Assembly (NCBI RefSeq): GCF_015234275.1
Contig: NZ_JADGII010000005.1
DNA from: Prosthecochloris ethylica
Lineage (GTDB): Bacteria > Bacteroidota > Chlorobiia > Chlorobiales > Chlorobiaceae
Strand: one strand, 5' to 3'
Length of the DNA: 64,000 bases
The stretch's first letter is position 1, and each line of letters starts with the position of its first letter. Below, piece by piece: positions 18,069-25,801 of the stretch. Under the pieces are notes generated by a model. It ran no database searches. It had not been told where the DNA came from and saw nothing but the letters and a program-made list of their open reading frames with translations. Both the position numbers and the translations under genes were made by a program.

Positions 18069-19364
18069 ATGCCTCAACTTACCAGATCAGCAGAACTCTT
18101 TGAGAAAGCAAAGCAGTTTATTCCAGGCGGCGTCAACTCACCGGTCAGGGCATTCAAATCCGTCGGCGGCACCCCGGTCTTCATGGAGAAAGGCCAGGGC
18201 GCGTACATGACCGATGTTGACGGCAACACCTACATTGATTACGTGGGCTCGTGGGGCCCGTTCATCCTCGGCAGCATGCATCCCAAAGTAACAGCTGCTC
18301 TGGAGCACACCCTCACCAAAATCGGCACCAGTTTCGGCACTCCGATTGAAATGGAAATCGAAATCGCCGAGCTTCTGACAAACATCGTACCGTCTCTGGA
18401 TATGGTGCGTATGGTCAACAGCGGCACAGAAGCGACCATGTCCGCCGTCCGCCTCGCCCGCGGTTATACCGGTCGCGACAAGATCATCAAGTTCGAAGGC
18501 TGCTACCACGGCCATGGCGACAGCTTCCTCATCAAGGCCGGTTCAGGCGCACTGACCCTCGGCACCCCGGACAGCCCCGGTGTCACCAAGGGGACTGCCA
18601 ACGACACACTGAATGCGAAATACAACGACCTCGAGTCGGTCAGAACGCTGGTCAACGAAAACAAGGACAACATTGCAGCGGTCATCATCGAGCCGGTTGC
18701 CGGCAACACCGGTGTGATCCCGGCCAAGAGAGAGTTTCTCCAGGGCCTTCGCGATCTCTGTACCGAAGAAGGCATCGTGCTGATCTTCGACGAGGTGATG
18801 TGCGGCTTCCGTGTCGCTCTCGGTGGCGCCCAGGAACTCTACGGCATCACGCCTGACCTGACCACGATGGGTAAAATCATCGGTGGAGGCCTTCCGGTCG
18901 GTGCTTTCGGCGGCAAACGTGAACTCATGGAGCGCATCGCTCCGCTGGGTGACGTCTACCAGGCCGGTACGCTCTCAGGCAATCCGCTCGCCCTCACCGC
19001 CGGACTTGCGACACTCAAGGTCCTGCGCGATGAAAACCCGTATCCGGAACTCGAACGGAAAGCTTCTGTCATCGAAGAAGGCTTCAAAGACAACATGAAC
19101 AAGCTCGGGCTGAACTATACCCAGAACCGTGTCGGTTCGATGGCCTGCCTCTTCTTCACCGACAAGCCGGTCGAAAACCATGACGACGCTGTCGGTTCCG
19201 ATCTCGGGAAATACTCGAAATACTACCAGTCGATGCTTGACCAGGGCATCTACCTCGCACCGTCACAGTTCGAGGCGATGTTCACCAGCGCGGCTCACAG
19301 CGATGAAGACATCGAGAAAACCATCAAGGCAAACTACGTAGCCCTCCAGGCTGCAGAAAAGTAA
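18069..19364 (+). CDS. hemL: Glutamate-1-semialdehyde 2,1-aminomutase
   Basis: HemL converts glutamate-1-semialdehyde to 5-aminolevulinate, the last step of the C5 route to haem and bacteriochlorophyll. The 431-residue sequence has the family start (SAELFEKAKQFIPGGVNSPVRAF), the substrate loop MVNSGTEATMSAVRLAR, the PLP-binding IFDEVMCGFR, and the Schiff-base lysine at about residue 269 in TTMGKIIGGGLPVGAF. Length is normal. It is a single-gene unit ending in a strong terminator. High flux through this step is expected in a chlorosome-bearing phototroph. Confidence 0.97.
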   Translation: MPQLTRSAELFEKAKQFIPGGVNSPVRAFKSVGGTPVFMEKGQGAYMTDVDGNTYIDYVGSWGPFILGSMHPKVTAALEHTLTKIGTSFGTPIEMEIEIAELLTNIVPSLDMVRMVNSGTEATMSAVRLARGYTGRDKIIKFEGCYHGHGDSFLIKAGSGALTLGTPDSPGVTKGTANDTLNAKYNDLESVRTLVNENKDNIAAVIIEPVAGNTGVIPAKREFLQGLRDLCTEEGIVLIFDEVMCGFRVALGGAQELYGITPDLTTMGKIIGGGLPVGAFGGKRELMERIAPLGDVYQAGTLSGNPLALTAGLATLKVLRDENPYPELERKASVIEEGFKDNMNKLGLNYTQNRVGSMACLFFTDKPVENHDDAVGSDLGKYSKYYQSMLDQGIYLAPSQFEAMFTSAAHSDEDIEKTIKANYVALQAAEK

Positions 19365-19386
19365 GCCACGCGCCGCATTGCGGATG

Positions 19387-19425
19387 AAAAAAAGCCCCTC
19401 GGCAGAGATGCCGAGGGGCTTTTTT
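19387..19425 (+). terminator. Rho-independent terminator of hemL
   Basis: A perfect stem (AAGCCCCTCGGC paired with GCCGAGGGGCTT) with the six-base loop AGAGAT, flanked by an A-run and a T-run. It lies 22 bp after the hemL stop. Confidence 0.93.
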
Positions 19426-19497
19426 CGTTGATTCGTTCGATGCATGAACGTCATACCGGAGAGCTGGAGTCGTTCTACGGACTGTACGGTAGGGTAC

Positions 19498-19516
19498 GGG
19501 CGAGCGCCGCTCGCCC
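19498..19516. repeat. Palindrome GGGCGAGC-GCC-GCTCGCCC
   Basis: Perfect 8-bp inverted arms around GCC, followed by CTAC. It has the same arms as the element at 3407-3425. It sits between the hemL terminator and the crcB 3' end. Confidence 0.75.
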
Positions 19517-19599
19517 CTACGGCATGACGTGCTCACCTGCCGGTGATATACAGAACCCTGCGCGCAGCGCACGCAGGACATTTTTGACTTTTCTTCCGT

Positions 19600-19989
19600 C
19601 TACGGCACGAACGACCTGGCGAGGGCCATGCCGAGATAGAGGCAGATCATGCCGCCGAAAAAACTGCCGCTGATGTAGGCAGCTGCATAGAACAGCTCTC
19701 CGGAACGCAGCATAATGGCGGTCTCGTTGGCAAAAGACGAAAACGTGGTGAACCCGCCGCAGAAACCGGTAGCAAGCAGCAGCCTGATCTCTGGAGCGAC
19801 GAGTGATGTCGTGAAGGAAAGCTGGCTGATAACACCGATCAGGAAACACCCGAGCAGGTTCACCAGCAGCGTAGCGAAAGGAAAACCGGAAACAGCGGCC
19901 GAAAGGGCTACAGCGACAAGATAACGAGCAGCGGCACCGGCAAACCCGCCGACACCGACAAGGAGAACTTCAGCATAACGTCCCTGCAT
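19600..19989 (-). CDS. crcB: CrcB/Fluc fluoride ion channel
   Basis: A 129-residue protein with four membrane helices and the CrcB signatures GVGGFAGAAARY, ATLLVNLLGCFLIG and the pore motif GFCGGFTTFSSFANE. Dual-topology dimers of this family export fluoride. The ATG at 19989 shares one base with the TGA of the upstream gene (TGATG), so the two are translationally coupled. I see no fluoride riboswitch upstream of the operon. Confidence 0.92.
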   Translation of the reverse strand: MQGRYAEVLLVGVGGFAGAAARYLVAVALSAAVSGFPFATLLVNLLGCFLIGVISQLSFTTSLVAPEIRLLLATGFCGGFTTFSSFANETAIMLRSGELFYAAAYISGSFFGGMICLYLGMALARSFVP

Positions 19990-20219
19990 CACTTCTCACG
20001 CTGATGGGTCTGCCGGTCCTCGATCCTCTTGTGCGCACAGCACATTTCATCGAGAATGTTGATCAGGGTAGTGAAAATACCGATACCAATGATTGTCGGT
20101 GCCCAGAGACCGACAAAAATAGCCATGTTCTCATGATTGGCGGTGGTTCCGAACAGAAACAGGTAAATGGAGAGCAGGATGGAAATTCCTGCGCCTGTAA
20201 AATAAATGACAGGTTTCAT
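19989..20219 (-). CDS. Small membrane protein, two predicted helices
   Basis: A 76-residue protein not assigned to a family. It has two hydrophobic segments (VIYFTGAGISILLSIYLFLF and FVGLWAPTIIGIGIFTTLI) and a charged tail with two adjacent cysteines and histidines (DEMCCAHKRIEDRQTHQREK). It lies directly upstream of crcB with coupled stop/start codons. Its own start ATGA overlaps the stop of a possible upstream micro-ORF. Function unknown; a role with the fluoride channel is only suggested by linkage. Confidence 0.7.
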   Translation of the reverse strand: MKPVIYFTGAGISILLSIYLFLFGTTANHENMAIFVGLWAPTIIGIGIFTTLINILDEMCCAHKRIEDRQTHQREK

Positions 20220-20365
20220 AAGACAGTGCTCGTTGTGAAGCCGGTATCGTCGATCATCCAGATCGTATCAACTTCCGGCAATCTGACGTTATCACCAAAG
20301 GTAGTGAAATCCCCGGTAAAATTCTTTACCCTGAACCGTGAACTTTTTCCTGCATGATACCGCAA
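20216..20365 (-). CDS. Possible 49-residue micro-ORF in the crcB operon
   Basis: A TTG at 20365 opens a 49-codon frame ending in TGA at 20216-20218. That stop overlaps the ATG of the following membrane-protein gene by four bases (TTATGA), the arrangement expected for coupled translation. The encoded sequence is soluble and mixed in composition, with FRVKNFTGDFTTFGDNVRL and PEVDTIWMIDDTGF. The frame upstream closes at a TAG about 13 codons earlier, so no longer version exists. There is no recognised family. Evidence is limited to the overlap and plausible amino-acid content. Confidence 0.4.
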   Translation of the reverse strand: MRYHAGKSSRFRVKNFTGDFTTFGDNVRLPEVDTIWMIDDTGFTTSTVL

Positions 20366-20489
20366 AGAAACTTCCGGGGCACAGGAACGTGAAAGGAACT
20401 ATCCAGCACATTCAGGCTTTTGTATGCATACCCGTGTCCGGTTACCGCTCCGGCACCGGGAAGCAGAACGAAAACAAGGACAACACGTT

Positions 20490-21494
20490 ATGCTGGATGC
20501 TTTTGTCACTCTGATCGGCCTGCCGGGCAACCTCCTGGTACTGCTCGTGAGCGGGTTATCGCTTTTTCTCGGGGCCGAGTGGCTGATCCGCGGGGGAGTC
20601 GACCTCGCTGCACGATTCGGGGTCAAACCATTTGTCATCGGTCTGACGGTAGTCGCTTACGGGACCTCGATGCCGGAATTCGTTGTCAGCCTGTTTGCCA
20701 ATGTTGTCGAACAGTCGGATACGATCTCACTCGGCAACATTATCGGCAGCAACATCACCAATATCGGGCTGATTCTCGGTCTCAGTGCAGTCATGTTCCC
20801 GGTACACATCGCGTTCCAGAACATCCGCAACCAGCTGCTGTTCCTCCTGGCTGTCAGCATCCTGCTCTACACACTCTCCCTGGACGGCACGATAGAGAGA
20901 GCTGAAGGGGCCCTGCTGTTCCTCCTCTTGTGCGGTTATCTGTACGCCATGTACCGAACACCGCAAACCGCCCGCGGCTCGTTTGAGGAGGTGAAAGACG
21001 AACACCGGCCACTGCCTCCGCTCACCAGCGTGATCCTCGTGGCTGCAGGGAGCCTGATGCTGTCAACGGGCGCATGGGCGTTTGTCAAAAGTTCGGTCTG
21101 GATTGCCGAGTATTATGAAATACCGAAACTCTATATCGGGCTCTCGATTGTCGCTCTCGGGACGTCCCTGCCGGAACTGGCGACATCGCTGGTCGCCGTC
21201 CTGAGGAGGGAGAGCGAAATCTCGATCGGCAACCTGATCGGCAGCAATATCTTCAACATTCTTTTTGTGCTTGGCGGCGTCGGCCTGATCGAGCCGCTCA
21301 ACGTCATCGAGCCGCGAACAGTCGACGGTATCACGACTCTGCCCTTTCCGCACATCCAGTTTCTGGTCATGATCGGTTTCGGGCTGGTCCTCTTTCCCAT
21401 GAGCTACCGTCGCCACATCATAGGGCGGCTATCCGGCGCACTGCTCCTCGTCGGCTACTTTTTCTTTTACTGGCAGCTGTTCGCCAGCGGCTGA
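20490..21494 (+). CDS. CaCA-family sodium/calcium antiporter
   Basis: This 334-residue membrane protein contains the two inverted alpha-repeats of the cation/Ca2+ antiporter family: YGTSMPEFVVSLFANV with GNIIGSNITNIGLI in the first half, and LGTSLPELATSLVAVL with GNLIGSNIFNILFVLGG in the second. The acidic residues in both GTSxPE motifs are the ion-binding glutamates. The ATG at 20490 is chosen with AAGGA upstream; an in-frame ATG at 20424 would add a polar leader unlike the family. It resembles YrbG-type bacterial exchangers. Ion specificity is inferred. Confidence 0.9.
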   Translation: MLDAFVTLIGLPGNLLVLLVSGLSLFLGAEWLIRGGVDLAARFGVKPFVIGLTVVAYGTSMPEFVVSLFANVVEQSDTISLGNIIGSNITNIGLILGLSAVMFPVHIAFQNIRNQLLFLLAVSILLYTLSLDGTIERAEGALLFLLLCGYLYAMYRTPQTARGSFEEVKDEHRPLPPLTSVILVAAGSLMLSTGAWAFVKSSVWIAEYYEIPKLYIGLSIVALGTSLPELATSLVAVLRRESEISIGNLIGSNIFNILFVLGGVGLIEPLNVIEPRTVDGITTLPFPHIQFLVMIGFGLVLFPMSYRRHIIGRLSGALLLVGYFFFYWQLFASG

Positions 21495-21501
21495 CGACGG
21501 C

Positions 21502-22839
21502 TCAGAACAAACAGCGCCGAGCACCATGACCGGCAGCAGAACCGATCTTCAACGCGGACATGCCGAGAATGGTCAGCAGGATATCAGGGCTCGGCACGAT
21601 CAGGCTGTGGGGACAGAGTGACCTGACGCGCTGTTCGAGCGCGGGGTCCCTTGTCACGAAAATCGCGTAGACATCGTCGGTAAACTCAAGGACGGCTTCG
21701 AGCATAGGAAGATCGGATGCGGTATCTCCGCAAACCAGGTGCGGCCCCTTGTCAAGATCAAGGCTCAGGCAGCTGTCGAGATACTTCAGGCCGTCGCCTT
21801 TATTGAACTCTCTGCTTTGTCCAGGGCCATCCACGGTAATGATCACCTCAATATCGCGTCCGGTATCATTGACCCGGAACACGGCACCGTCTGGGTCAAT
21901 CTCGCAGACGATCTCATTGATCTTCTGCAGAAGCCGTGCAGACTCGTCATCCGGAATGGAGTTGGTCACGTCCTGGCGGGCAAGCGTCAGCTGCCCGAAT
22001 TTCAGCTGCAGTCCGGAACCGATATAGAAAAACTTTTCGTATTCCGACGATTTCTCCAGCTCGCTCACGCGCCTGTTGAGCTCTTCGAGGCGCCGCTGCT
22101 TGAACGGCTCGATCCATGCCCGGTGCTCCACGCCGTCGAGATCGATAAACTCACGACCCTTGGAACCGGCATAGATAAATACATTGTCCGGATTGACCGA
22201 CACGTCGAGAATCCCGAAATTCTTCAGCGGAGCCGAGGTGATAAAGACAGGGTGCTCGGTACACAGCAACGCGAAACGCGACAGAAAAACCGCATTGTAA
22301 ATCGGCTGTATGGATGAACGGTAGTGGCCGCAGTAGTTGTTGGTCGTGCCGTCGCGATCGGTGATAAAACAGTTGAACCGCCGGCTGTCGAGAAACTCGA
22401 GGCCTTCGAGCACATACTCGTCGAACCTGTTGTAGAATTTCCTGATATAGTCGATGAAGTCGTCCTCACCGTGCTCGAGATAGTAGGTATCTTTCTTCAG
22501 CTCCCTGATCTCGTAGGAGAGATCGACATGGACCGTATGGTGACGGTCGATGCGGATCATGCTGGTATCGTAATCCTTGTAATAGATGAATTCAAGGGAG
22601 CGACGGGCATTTCGCAGCGATTCGAGCGTGCGGAGATTGATCACTCGTGCGGCAAAAATGTTGCGTACGATAGGGGCCCTGATCACACGGGTCAGCGCCT
22701 TGAGATGAAAGAGTTCCTTGAAGGAAGAAACATTCTGAAGATTGATATCGATGTCCGGAATCAGATACTCCTTCAGCGGATAGAGAAGCTCTTTGTCTTC
22801 ATCCTGCAGCCTCAAGAGCTGCTGTTGTAGATTCGACAT
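21502..22839 (-). CDS. HAD-superfamily phosphatase, trehalose-phosphatase-like
   Basis: The 445-residue protein has a ~150-residue N-terminal helical extension of unknown role, then a HAD hydrolase domain. Motif I is FITDRDGTTNN with the nucleophile Asp at about 161, motif II lies near VFITSAPLKNFG, and motif IV is VCGDTASDLPML. A cap-like insertion lies between motifs II and IV. The spacing resembles trehalose-6-phosphate or sucrose-phosphate phosphatases (Cof/TPP-type), but no synthase is adjacent. The substrate is not established. It is convergent with the antiporter gene. Confidence 0.65.
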   Translation of the reverse strand: MSNLQQQLLRLQDEDKELLYPLKEYLIPDIDINLQNVSSFKELFHLKALTRVIRAPIVRNIFAARVINLRTLESLRNARRSLEFIYYKDYDTSMIRIDRHHTVHVDLSYEIRELKKDTYYLEHGEDDFIDYIRKFYNRFDEYVLEGLEFLDSRRFNCFITDRDGTTNNYCGHYRSSIQPIYNAVFLSRFALLCTEHPVFITSAPLKNFGILDVSVNPDNVFIYAGSKGREFIDLDGVEHRAWIEPFKQRRLEELNRRVSELEKSSEYEKFFYIGSGLQLKFGQLTLARQDVTNSIPDDESARLLQKINEIVCEIDPDGAVFRVNDTGRDIEVIITVDGPGQSREFNKGDGLKYLDSCLSLDLDKGPHLVCGDTASDLPMLEAVLEFTDDVYAIFVTRDPALEQRVRSLCPHSLIVPSPDILLTILGMSALKIGSAAGHGARRCLF

Positions 22840-22917
22840 AGAAGGGTGGTTTGCTCAGCACCATATATTACCAGAAGCACAAAAATACACATATTTCCGC
22901 TGCTTATGCAAACCCGG

Positions 22918-23736
22918 TCACCCCCTGCGGCCCCCGGCCTTCACCATGCTCCCCAGATGAACCGCGAGAAAAGAGGCTGCTGCAACCATAATAATCGAGG
23001 CCCCGGACGCGACATCGAGAACCCATGAAATCCAGAGCCCCGACAGCGTGAACAGCGCGCATAACAGTGACGCAATGATCATCATCGACCGCAGGTTGCG
23101 GCTGAAACGCCGCGCAATAGCGGCAGGAATGGTCAGCAGCGCGATCACCATGACAATACCGACCACTCGTACAAGAATAACCACTGTCAGTGCGATCAGG
23201 CACAGCAGGAGCAGGTAGAGGGCGGTTGTCCTGACCCCTGAAACCCTGGCATACTCTTCATCGAAACACAGGGCGAGCAACTCATTGTACCACAACCCGA
23301 CGACAAGAACGATAAAGAGATCAAGCCCCAGGATCATCAGCAGATCGGAACCGGGAACGGTCAGGATATTGCCGAAGAGATAGCTGAACAGGTTGGGAGC
23401 GTAACCGGGAGTCAGGCCGATAAACAGGACACCAAGCGCCATTCCGGTCGCCCAGAACGCCCCGATAGCGGTATCCTCGGACACTCTCGCCTTCGTGCTC
23501 AACCACCCGATCCCCAGGGCGGAAGCCAGGCTGAACGGGATCAGGCCGAGCAGGGGATTGATGCCGAGATAATACCCCAGCCCGATGCCGCCGAACGATG
23601 CGTGGGCTATGCCGCCACTGATAAACCCTATTTTCTTGACGACCACATAGGTACCGATAATGCCGCACGCAATGCTGGACAGCAGCGCCGCAATGACAGC
23701 GTTCTGCATGAAACCGTACTGAAGAAGATCAATCAT
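22918..23736 (-). CDS. znuB: Zinc/manganese ABC transporter permease
   Basis: An ABC-3 family permease of about 272 residues with multiple membrane helices (YGFMQNAVIAALLSSIACGI, GTYVVVKKIGFISGGIAHASFGG, RVVGIVMVIALLTIPAAIAR). The GGIAHASFGGIGLGYY segment is typical of ZnuB/TroC/MntB proteins. The ATG at 23736 overlaps the end of the ATPase gene by 8 bp; a longer frame starting at 23778 would overlap it much more. It is the last gene of znuA-znuC-znuB. Confidence 0.9.
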   Translation of the reverse strand: MIDLLQYGFMQNAVIAALLSSIACGIIGTYVVVKKIGFISGGIAHASFGGIGLGYYLGINPLLGLIPFSLASALGIGWLSTKARVSEDTAIGAFWATGMALGVLFIGLTPGYAPNLFSYLFGNILTVPGSDLLMILGLDLFIVLVVGLWYNELLALCFDEEYARVSGVRTTALYLLLLCLIALTVVILVRVVGIVMVIALLTIPAAIARRFSRNLRSMMIIASLLCALFTLSGLWISWVLDVASGASIIMVAAASFLAVHLGSMVKAGGRRG

Positions 23737-24496
23737 CGGAAGAATGCTTTTTGAGGATTCTCTGGCGGGGCTCACCATGAACGATCAGGTCAACCGGGTA
23801 AGGATAGAGATCTCCGACCATCCTGCCGGTCATTTCATCACCCTCGTGCACGACCATATTGCAGTTGAGGCACGCAATCCGGGAAACATGACGCCCGACA
23901 GCGCCGGTATCATGCGTCACCAGCACAATCGTCATCGACGTTTTCAGCCTGTCGAGCAGGTCATAGACTGATGTTTTCATTCCGGGATCCACGCTTGCTG
24001 TCGGTTCGTCAAGCAGCAGGACTTCCGGATTGCCGCACAGAGCCCTGGCGATCAGGACCCGCTGCAGCTCCCCGCCGGACAGCCCTCCGACAGAGCGGCG
24101 GGAAAGTTCGAGCAGGCCGACAGTCTCCAGGGCTTCCTCTGCCGCGGCACGGTCAGCCCCGCTGTAACGGGAAAAAAGCCGTTTGCCGGACAAGCGCCCC
24201 ATCAGCACGACCTCCATGACCGTCACCGGAAAATCACGATCAAAATCAACCCGCTGCGGCACATACCCGATCCTGCCCGCTGACTGCCCGGGGAAGGCCC
24301 CAATCACACGCACACGTCCCGAGTCGACAGGCTGTAAACCCAGGACCACCCTCAACAGCGTAGTTTTGCCTCCGCCGTTCGGCCCGATAATGGCAAGAAA
24401 ATCTCCACGGTGCACCGTGAGGCTCACCTGATCGAGCACTCTCGTACCGGCAAGGGAAACCGTCACCTCCCGGAGCTGTATCACCTCAGTGCTCAC
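23729..24496 (-). CDS. znuC: Zinc/manganese ABC transporter ATP-binding protein
   Basis: The 255-residue ATPase has Walker A GPNGGGKTTLL, the signature LSGGELQRVL, Walker B VLLLDEPTASVD and the H-loop LVTHD. The family is that of metal-specific ABC importers (ZnuC/TroB). It overlaps the upstream binding-protein gene by the ATGA tetranucleotide and the downstream permease by 8 bp, so all three are translated as one unit. Confidence 0.93.
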   Translation of the reverse strand: MSTEVIQLREVTVSLAGTRVLDQVSLTVHRGDFLAIIGPNGGGKTTLLRVVLGLQPVDSGRVRVIGAFPGQSAGRIGYVPQRVDFDRDFPVTVMEVVLMGRLSGKRLFSRYSGADRAAAEEALETVGLLELSRRSVGGLSGGELQRVLIARALCGNPEVLLLDEPTASVDPGMKTSVYDLLDRLKTSMTIVLVTHDTGAVGRHVSRIACLNCNMVVHEGDEMTGRMVGDLYPYPVDLIVHGEPRQRILKKHSSDD

Positions 24497-25404
24497 CGGA
24501 AACTCTCCGAAAAAGCTGCTGTCGCGTGGCGGAGATTGCCGATATAATCATGCGAAAGCGGATCGACCGTCCTCGTCACTCCCCCGATCTCCCGGGCAAT
24601 GCTTTCAGCCTGCGCCGGGCTGAACTGCGGCGAGATGAACATCACCCTGATATCTTCAGCTTCAGCCTGTCGCACAATCAGCATCATGGACTTCGGCGTC
24701 AGCTCCTTGCCTTCAGCTTCCGCCGCAATCTGCCGCAGACCGAACTCCTCTGCATAGTACCCCCATGCAGGATGAAAGACCAGGAAGGTTCTGCTGCTGA
24801 TACCGGCAAGAGCAGTGTGAATCTCTGCAGACAGCGCCTCCAGCTCCTGTTTCAGGTCCGCGAAATTGCGCCTGTAGCCGTCACTGCCTGCCGGGTCGAG
24901 TGCGGCAAGGCTGTTGCAGATATTCTCCGCCATCGTCACCCCGTTGGCGGGCGAAAGCCAGATGTGCGGGTCCAGGCGGTTTCCTCCTCCGCTGCGGTGG
25001 CTGTGATGCACATGCTCATCCATGCTCCGGAGAGCAATCCCCTGTGATGCATTACAGATCGCCAGAGCGGGATAGAGTTCTTTGAAGCGCTCCATCCATT
25101 CCAGCTCGAATTCAACCCCGGAACCAGCTTTCACAAACAGCTGTGCCGTACTGAGAGCAACCATCTGGCCGGGTGTCGGCTCGTAACTGTGGGGGTTGCC
25201 GCCAGGAGGAACCATGACCGTCGTCTCCACACGATCACCACCGATACGGTCGACAAAAAACTGCAGCGGCACGATCGACGTGACAACCTGCAAACGGTCA
25301 TTGCCACCATCCGCACCGCTCTTTCCGAACGACCCGGCAGACAGGGGCGCCGCGACTCCCAGCATCAGCACCAGGACTGCAATCAAAAAAGTAACACGGT
25401 TCAT
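24493..25404 (-). CDS. znuA: Zinc-binding periplasmic protein of an ABC transporter
   Basis: A cluster A-I (ZnuA/TroA) solute-binding protein. The ATG at 25404 gives a clean signal peptide (VTFLIAVLVLMLGVAAPLSAG); an ATG at 25431 only adds nine polar residues. Metal-binding features are PHSYEPTPGQM, a short His-rich loop MDEHVHHSHRSGGG, RLDPHIWLSP and VFHPAWGYYAEEFGL. The His-rich loop favours zinc over manganese. The gene starts within four bases of the end of a decayed Fur-family gene (25401-25639), which would have been its repressor. Confidence 0.9.
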   Translation of the reverse strand: MNRVTFLIAVLVLMLGVAAPLSAGSFGKSGADGGNDRLQVVTSIVPLQFFVDRIGGDRVETTVMVPPGGNPHSYEPTPGQMVALSTAQLFVKAGSGVEFELEWMERFKELYPALAICNASQGIALRSMDEHVHHSHRSGGGNRLDPHIWLSPANGVTMAENICNSLAALDPAGSDGYRRNFADLKQELEALSAEIHTALAGISSRTFLVFHPAWGYYAEEFGLRQIAAEAEGKELTPKSMMLIVRQAEAEDIRVMFISPQFSPAQAESIAREIGGVTRTVDPLSHDYIGNLRHATAAFSESFR

Positions 25405-25639
25405 AGTTCTTGTTTCTGCTGTTGTGCACATGCATCACATAATCCATGAAGCTGCACGATATGGCTGATCAACGTAAATCCGTCAGGCCACAGCACCCGA
25501 ACACCGTTTTCAGGTAACTGCTGAACCTCCTCTGGAGACAATGTCCCCCGCTCATGAAACAAAACAGTTCGATCATGGCTTTTCTGCGGGTCGTCAGCTT
25601 GAATCCACGAGCCCGAAGCTGTCGAAACCACTCCTCCAT
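25401..25639 (-). pseudogene. Fur/Zur-family regulator remnant, frameshifted and internally deleted
   Basis: From an ATG at 25639, one frame reads MEEWFRQLRARGFKLTTRRK then AMIELF, the DNA-binding N-terminus of a Fur-family repressor. The homology then switches frame: FHERGTLSPEEVQQ continues the winged helix, followed directly by PDGFTLISHIVQLHGLCDAC, which matches the C-terminal end of Fur/Zur proteins with its CxxC. About 70-75 residues normally lying between these parts (recognition helix, dimer domain, zinc-site His/Cys) are missing. The stop overlaps the start of znuA, so the lost gene was the first cistron of the zinc-import operon. Confidence 0.75.
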
Positions 25640-25726
25640 ACCTGAATGAAAACAATTTCCATGTAGTGCACAACAGAGGCCTGCCCTTCAAACACATTCC
25701 CTCAGCACTCCGGCAGCTCGATCGAC

Positions 25727-25757
25727 AAAAAAAGCCGGGAGCCCAGAGGCCCCCGGC
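25727..25757 (-). terminator. Terminator of leuA
   Basis: On the minus strand, arms GCCGGG and CCCGGC close a GC-rich hairpin (extended by an imperfect GGCC/GGCT inner stem) followed by seven T. It lies about 45 bp after the leuA stop. Confidence 0.8.
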
Positions 25758-25801
25758 ATCACACGATAACCAGCATCTCACGAGTCGTGAGCGCCGAAGC
25801 C

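Noticed and set aside
19600..20420. Fluoride riboswitch upstream of the crcB operon
   Set aside because: I could not find the conserved pseudoknot sequences in the leader.
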